Origin: Deltaproteobacteria bacterium
Lineage (GTDB): Bacteria; Myxococcota; Myxococcia; SLRQ01
DNA length: 9,968 nt
Direction: 5' to 3'
Assembly: GCA_007128675.1 (NCBI GenBank)
Contig: SKWY01000017.1
Location: 1 to 9,968, forward strand
A program made the position numbers and the translations under genes. The notes below the pieces were generated by a model. The model was given only the letters and a program-made list of their open reading frames with translations, did no database searches and was not told the origin of the DNA. Below, piece after piece: positions 6,434 to 9,968 of this stretch (the stretch's first letter is position 1; every line of letters begins with the position of its first letter).

Positions 6434-6898
6434 TCATTCGAGGCTCTTTTCGGCCTTTTCTATTACCTCGAGGATGTTGTCTGGACCCGAGGCCTCCATC
6501 AGCTCCGAGCGAACGTCGGGGTTTTGGAGTATTCGGCTGATGAGGGCTAGTGCGTCCAGGTGTACCCGAGAGGCAGCGGTGGGAGCGAAGAGCACGAAGA
6601 AGAGATGGGCGGGGCAGTCGTCCATCGAGGCAAAATCAACTCCCTCGCGGCTTCGACCAAAGCCGGTTACAAGCCCCTCGATTTCAGGCAGCTTGCCGTG
6701 AGGGATGGCAATGCCGTGGCCGATCCCCGTTGAGCCCAGTCGCTCTCTGTCGAGCAAGACTGACACCATTCTCGCGCGATCCAAGTCCGAGCGTTGCTCG
6801 GCGAGGCGGTCACAAAGCTCCGCCAGCGCGGACTTCTTGTCACGGGCCGTCATCTCGGAAACTATGACGTCCTCGGTCAAAAGGCTGCGAATCGACAT
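6434..6898 (-). CDS. ptsN: PTS EIIA-Ntr (nitrogen-regulatory EIIA)
   Basis: This is a soluble, fructose/mannitol-type EIIA domain used for regulation rather than sugar uptake. In Proteobacteria PtsN links PTS phosphorylation state to potassium and nitrogen metabolism and to sigma-54-dependent genes. The 154-residue length is standard. The active site GSTGIGHGIAIPHGKLPEI puts the phosphohistidine at residue 67. Other family segments are FASMDDCPAHLFFVLFAP and HLDALALISRIL. The start ATG has GGAG six bases upstream. It lies 84 bp after hpf and 67 bp before hprK, the common place for ptsN behind rpoN. No NPr or PtsP gene is in this window, so phosphate probably comes from the general HPr encoded downstream, unless other PTS genes exist elsewhere. 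Confidence 0.95.
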   Translation of the reverse strand: MSIRSLLTEDVIVSEMTARDKKSALAELCDRLAEQRSDLDRARMVSVLLDRERLGSTGIGHGIAIPHGKLPEIEGLVTGFGRSREGVDFASMDDCPAHLFFVLFAPTAASRVHLDALALISRILQNPDVRSELMEASGPDNILEVIEKAEKSLE

Positions 6899-6982
6899 TC
6901 TCGACTCCGGCAGTGGTTGCTGGATCGGTACCGTCTCTCACGCGAAGCGAGCTAAATCAAGTCCGATCTCCTGGATCCGTTT

Positions 6983-7624
6983 CTAGCTGCCGGTTGCTTC
7001 GATGAGGCCGATGTTCGAATCCTTGCGCCGGTAGATGATGTTTACCTGCTCTGTCTCCGCGTTTCGGAAGACCAAGAACTCGTTGTTCATTAGATCCATC
7101 TGCATCACTGCCTCATCGAGGCTCATCGGCTTGGCGAGGAACTCGTTACTCCGAATGATCTGAGGACCAGCAGGCTCTGGCTCGGCGGCGGGACGGGGCG
7201 GCTTCTTGGGTACTTCGGTCTTGGGTTCGGAAGCCTCGTAGCCAAGCTCCGTCTCCGGTACCAGCCCGGTCGGAGCAAGGACTCCGTAGCGTACCTTCAA
7301 CGGTACGCCGCTCGCCGATGGTTTGTGACTCTTCAGCTTGTCCTTATACCGACGGAGCTGACGCTCGATCTTGTCGATTGCAAGGTCGAGTGCGGCATAC
7401 ATGTCGTTGTGCACCGATTTGCCGCGAAGGACGAGGTTGCTTTGATGCACGTGAATCTGTATGTCCGCGTGCATCTCGTGCCTTTCGGTGGAGAGCACCA
7501 CGTGTGCCTCCATTGGGCGGTCGACGTACTTCTTCACCCTCTCGACCTTCTGATGCGCGTAGGTCTTCAGTGCGTCGCTGCTGTCGATGTTCCGGAAGGT
7601 TACGTCTAGCTGCATGGTCGCCAT
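6983..7624 (-). CDS. hpf: Long-form ribosome hibernation promoting factor
   Basis: HPF binds the 30S subunit and, in the long form, pairs ribosomes into inactive 100S dimers when growth stops. The N-terminal S30AE domain (about 1-102) has MQLDVTFRNIDSSDALKTYA and the basic helix IERQLRRYKDKLKSHK. A proline-rich linker (about 130-152, PKKPPRPAAEPEPAGP) leads to a C-terminal domain (about 155-213) with FLAKPMSLDEAVMQMDLMNN and VNIIYRRKDSNIGLIE, the dimerisation module of long HPFs. The length of 213 residues agrees with the long form, not the roughly 95-residue short type. AAGGAGG (7635-7641) stands 10 nt before ATG 7624 and overlaps the rpoN stop codon. A second ATG three codons later is possible. 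hpf next to rpoN is a conserved arrangement. Confidence 0.96.
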   Translation of the reverse strand: MATMQLDVTFRNIDSSDALKTYAHQKVERVKKYVDRPMEAHVVLSTERHEMHADIQIHVHQSNLVLRGKSVHNDMYAALDLAIDKIERQLRRYKDKLKSHKPSASGVPLKVRYGVLAPTGLVPETELGYEASEPKTEVPKKPPRPAAEPEPAGPQIIRSNEFLAKPMSLDEAVMQMDLMNNEFLVFRNAETEQVNIIYRRKDSNIGLIEATGS

Positions 7625-7634
7625 GTGTATTTGG

Positions 7635-7641
7635 CCTCCTT
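7635..7641 (-). promoter_or_regulatory. Shine-Dalgarno of hpf overlapping the rpoN stop
   Basis: The minus strand reads TAAGGAGG: the rpoN stop TAA (7642-7640) runs directly into the hpf Shine-Dalgarno AAGGAGG. Ribosomes terminating on rpoN would sit over this site, so translation of hpf is probably coupled to rpoN. Confidence 0.75.
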
Positions 7642-9133
7642 AGTAAAGGCGCCTACGTTTGGAGGAAGGAAGAATGCCGAGCTGATCTCGGTACTTCGCT
7701 ACCGTCCTTCTTGCAATCTCGATCCCCTCCTTACAGAGGATCTCGACAATCTTCTGATCCGAAAGTGGCTTCTTGCTGTCTTCTTCGGCGACGAGTCTCT
7801 TGATCTTCGACTTGACCGCTTCACTCGCGAGATCACCGCCGCCGCTGTTGCTCGTTATCGCCGAGTTGAAGAAAAACTTCAGCTCGTAGATGCCTTGTGC
7901 GCAATGCACGTACTTGTTGCTCGTTACTCTCGAGACCGTGGATTCGTGCATCCCAATATCTTCAGCCACCTGGCGTAGAATGAGGGGCTTGAGATAACCG
8001 ACGCCACGGTCGAAGAAGTCTCGTTGGAAACGGACGATTGACTCCGTCACCTTGTGGATGGTGCGCTGCCGTTGGTGAATCGATCTGATGAGGAACTGGG
8101 CCGAACGTAATCGCTCCTTGATGTAGTCCTTGGCCTCGCCGTTCTTGTTGCTCGAAAGAAGCGACCTGTAAGCAGAAGACACTCGAAGCTTGGAGAGACC
8201 GTCATCGTTCAGGACGGTGACGAGGTCGTCGCCGACCTTATGAACATAGACGTCCGGTGTGATGTACTGCGGGTCCGTGCCAGTGTACTGCCGGCCGGGC
8301 CGAGGCTCCATGTCTTGGATGACTTGTATCGCCTCTATGACGGCGGGCACGCTCATATCCAAGGCCTTGGCGATTGCCTGAGGGTTTCGGGACTCGACCT
8401 GCTTCAAATGGTTGCGAATGATCTCTCCGACAAGAGTGTCCTCCTCGCCCATCGCTCGAGCTTGGATCAAGAGACACTCACGCAGGTCCCTGGCCGCAAC
8501 GCCCAGCGGATCGAGATGTTGCACCTTTCGCAGGGATCTTTCGGCCACCGTCAGGGAGACTCCAGTGGCATGAGCACAGTCGATCAGCGGATCCCCGTCA
8601 TTGCCTGGCAGCTTGAAGTAACCGTCGTCATCCAGGTTACCTATGATGAATGTGGCGGCCTCGACCTCATCATCGGTAAAGCTCGAGAGGCGTACCTGCC
8701 AGATGAGGTGCTCGAAGAGGTTGGCGCTTCTTGTAAGGGTCTGCTCCACCCCTGGCAGCTCGTCCGTATCCGGTCGCACGGATGGTCCCGACGGGGGAGC
8801 GAGCTGTTGATAGTTCTCGAGGTAGCCCTCCCAGTCGATATCTTCCCCGGCGCTTCCCGCTTTCTGGTCGGTCAGCGTTTCCTGGGTCTCCTGATCTCGT
8901 GGACGGCTCTCTTCGGGCAGATCGTCCATCGTGCGACCCACCGCCTCCCGGGCCGCCGCCTCGATGTCCGCCTCGGAGTGCTCTTCGAGCAGAGGGTTCT
9001 CCATCATCTCCTCGCGGACGAGGTCCGTCAGCTCCAACCGGGAGAGCTGGAGAAGCTTGATGGCCTGCTGCAACTGGGGTGTCATCACCAGTTGTTGAGC
9101 CATCTTGAGCGATTGCTTTAGCTCGAGCGCCAA
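7640..9133 (-). CDS. rpoN: RNA polymerase sigma-54 factor (TTG start)
   Basis: Sigma-54 directs RNA polymerase to -24/-12 promoters and needs an AAA+ activator to open them. The glutamine- and leucine-rich region I is at 1-50 (LKQSLKMAQQLVMTPQLQQA and following). An acidic region II (about 50-115) comes next, then the core-binding domain (about 116-310), which ends near RPGRQYTGTDPQYITPDVYV. A helix-turn-helix lies in the C-terminal half (VAEDIGMHESTVSRVTSNKY), and the RpoN box ARRTVAKYRDQL starts at 474, almost the canonical form. The length of 497 residues is normal. The start codon is TTG: GGAGG lies six bases upstream, an in-frame TAG directly precedes it, and the first internal ATG would remove part of conserved region I. 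The gap to lptB is 31 bp. Confidence 0.98.
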   Translation of the reverse strand: MALELKQSLKMAQQLVMTPQLQQAIKLLQLSRLELTDLVREEMMENPLLEEHSEADIEAAAREAVGRTMDDLPEESRPRDQETQETLTDQKAGSAGEDIDWEGYLENYQQLAPPSGPSVRPDTDELPGVEQTLTRSANLFEHLIWQVRLSSFTDDEVEAATFIIGNLDDDGYFKLPGNDGDPLIDCAHATGVSLTVAERSLRKVQHLDPLGVAARDLRECLLIQARAMGEEDTLVGEIIRNHLKQVESRNPQAIAKALDMSVPAVIEAIQVIQDMEPRPGRQYTGTDPQYITPDVYVHKVGDDLVTVLNDDGLSKLRVSSAYRSLLSSNKNGEAKDYIKERLRSAQFLIRSIHQRQRTIHKVTESIVRFQRDFFDRGVGYLKPLILRQVAEDIGMHESTVSRVTSNKYVHCAQGIYELKFFFNSAITSNSGGGDLASEAVKSKIKRLVAEEDSKKPLSDQKIVEILCKEGIEIARRTVAKYRDQLGILPSSKRRRLY

Positions 9134-9139
9134 CTATCG

Positions 9140-9144
9140 CCTCC
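9140..9144 (-). promoter_or_regulatory. Shine-Dalgarno deciding the rpoN TTG start
   Basis: GGAGG lies six bases before TTG 9133-9131. The codon immediately before the TTG in the same frame is TAG, so no longer form can exist. Confidence 0.8.
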
Positions 9145-9164
9145 AATTCCGAATGCTAGACCAC

Positions 9165-9944
9165 TCACGGCCTGGGATCCAGCGCGAAGCGTTCTCCCAG
9201 GTAGATTGATCGAGCTTTCTTGCTGCTTGCCACCTCCGCCGGGGTGCCGACGGTCAACACGCATCCCGCGTTCAGGATGGCGGCTCTATCGCAGATATCC
9301 AGGGTTTCGTGAACATTGTGATCGGTGATTAGTACGGCTATGCCGCGTTCCTTCAGGCCGGCGATCAGGAGCTGCAGGTCGCCCACCGCGATGGGATCGA
9401 TGCCGGCGAAAGGCTCGTCGAAAAGAACTACCCTTGGTCCGGGGATCAGGCTGCGGGCCACTTCGGCCCGGCGCCTCTCACCTCCCGACAGGGTTTCTCC
9501 AAGGCTGTCGGCCACCTTTCCCAGGTCGAACTCCGCTATGAGCCCTTCCGCTCTTCCGGGCCGCTCCGTGCGCGGCACTTTGGCGACCTCCATCACGGCC
9601 AAGAAGTTCTCCCGCACCGTGAGCCTTCGAAAGATCGAGGCCTCTTGAGGCAGGTATCCTAGGCCCAACCTCGCTCGGCGATGCATGGGCAGCAGGGTCA
9701 CATCCCTTCCATCCAGAAGCACTCGCCCCGCGTCGGCGCGAACTCGCCCCGAGATCATGTTGAACGTGGTCGTCTTGCCGGCGCCGTTTGGTCCGAGGAG
9801 GCCAAAGATCTCTCCCGGCGCAACCTCGAAGGAGACCGAATCGACTACTCGGCGCCTACGGTAGGACTTGATGAGCCCATCGGCGGCGACGACCGGTGTG
9901 TCGGATCGGGTGGTCGGCCCAGAGCTGTTTGCCTCATTCGTCAT
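9165..9944 (-). CDS. lptB: LPS export ABC transporter ATPase LptB
   Basis: LptB is the cytoplasmic ATPase of the LptB2FG complex that extracts lipopolysaccharide from the inner membrane and drives it over the LptC-LptA bridge to the outer membrane. Motifs in order are Walker A GPNGAGKT (51-58), Q-loop YLPQEASIFRRLTV (Gln100), ABC signature LSGGERRRAEVAR (152 onward), Walker B RVVLFDEP with Glu177, then FAGIDPIAV and H-loop ITDHNVHETL (His209). The segments EASIFRRLTV and DHNVHETL separate LptB from general amino-acid transporter ATPases. At 259 residues it is about 18 longer than E. coli LptB (241), the excess being a polar N-terminal tail. The start ATG has GGGGGG five bases upstream. Being followed by rpoN is a well-known order. 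The genes for LptA and LptC are not visible here. Confidence 0.95.
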   Translation of the reverse strand: MTNEANSSGPTTRSDTPVVAADGLIKSYRRRRVVDSVSFEVAPGEIFGLLGPNGAGKTTTFNMISGRVRADAGRVLLDGRDVTLLPMHRRARLGLGYLPQEASIFRRLTVRENFLAVMEVAKVPRTERPGRAEGLIAEFDLGKVADSLGETLSGGERRRAEVARSLIPGPRVVLFDEPFAGIDPIAVGDLQLLIAGLKERGIAVLITDHNVHETLDICDRAAILNAGCVLTVGTPAEVASSKKARSIYLGERFALDPRP

Positions 9945-9953
9945 TCGGTCCCC
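9941..9953 (-). repeat. 13-base repeat at the lptB start (copy 2)
   Basis: This is identical to the sequence at 1844-1856, with the same relation to the start codon. It supports the idea that an upstream gene ends here in ...Thr-Glu-stop, as EIID does at the other copy. Confidence 0.5.
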
Positions 9954-9968
9954 CCGGTCGTGGGAGAA
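9941..9968 (-). CDS. Possible last codons of an upstream gene (lptA or lptC position)
   Basis: In the frame one base off lptB, the minus strand reads SPTTGGTE and a TGA that overlaps the lptB start as ATGA. This is the same four-base overlap used at three other junctions in the window. By gene order the upstream gene would be lptA or lptC, but eight codons cannot identify it. Confidence 0.35.

Larger units (their letters stand above)
1..9944 (-). other. Probable lptB-rpoN-hpf-ptsN-hprK-rapZ-EIIABCD-ptsH-ptsI operon
   Basis: Twelve genes share one strand with gaps of at most 101 bp and three ATGA overlaps. No T-tract terminator hairpin or divergent gene interrupts them. The promoter probably lies beyond 9968. 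Internal promoters are possible in the 84-bp (hpf-ptsN), 67-bp (ptsN-hprK) and 101-bp (EIIB-EIIC) gaps, though I see no convincing hexamers or -24/-12 sites there. Confidence 0.7.

Noticed and set aside
6899..6982. Possible stem CTCGC/GTGAG in the hpf-ptsN gap as a terminator
   Set aside because: The stem is only five pairs including a wobble and no T-tract follows, so termination is unlikely.
8240..9121. Long plus-strand open frame (about 293 codons) opposite rpoN
   Set aside because: It lies wholly within a clear rpoN gene, resembles no family I know, and is best explained as the antisense mirror of codon use in a moderately GC-rich gene.
1..9968. Sigma-54 (-24/-12) promoters that would make rpoN or the PTS genes self-regulated
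   Set aside because: By eye I found no TGGCAC-N5-TTGCA-like match on the minus strand in any gap. A matrix scan was not possible, and partial matches inside coding regions are not credible.

Overview
The window is a continuous run of twelve genes, all read from the minus strand, so transcription goes from high to low coordinates. It suggests a diderm (Gram-negative-type) bacterium with a moderately GC-rich genome. LptB implies an outer membrane with lipopolysaccharide. The order lptB-rpoN-hpf-ptsN-hprK-rapZ followed by mannose-family PTS genes, ptsH and ptsI resembles what is known from Desulfobacterota (former Deltaproteobacteria) and related uncultured phyla. That lineage is an inference from gene order and protein style; no rRNA or other strong phylogenetic marker lies in the window.

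Layout in transcription order: lptB (9944-9165, LPS-export ATPase); rpoN (9133-7640, sigma-54, TTG start); long-form hpf (7624-6983, ribosome hibernation); ptsN (6898-6434, EIIA-Ntr); hprK (6366-5395, HPr kinase/phosphorylase); rapZ (5366-4494, P-loop and RNA-binding-type protein); mannose/sorbose-family EIIA (4453-4028), EIIB (4031-3519), EIIC (3417-2707) and EIID (2710-1844); ptsH (1847-1575, HPr); and ptsI (1519 to beyond position 1, enzyme I, C-terminus cut by the window edge). Four-base ATGA overlaps join EIIA/EIIB, EIIC/EIID and EIID/HPr. The largest gap is 101 bp, between EIIB and EIIC. I see no convincing internal terminator, so the set looks like one long operon or several overlapping transcripts.

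The downstream half encodes every component of a working PEP phosphotransferase system. Enzyme I takes phosphate from PEP and passes it to HPr His16, then to EIIA His9 and EIIB His14, and finally to a sugar entering through EIIC/EIID. HPr also keeps the serine (Ser48) that HprK phosphorylates, so both the transfer pathway and its regulatory switch lie on the same strand. PtsN, RapZ, sigma-54 and the hibernation factor upstream are the usual regulatory partners of a PTS-Ntr locus. Every protein family here is known. The points of interest are the completeness of the circuit, a cysteine cluster in EIIA, the start-site architecture and the EIIB-EIIC gap. I found no mobile elements, CRISPR arrays, RNA genes or clearly novel system.
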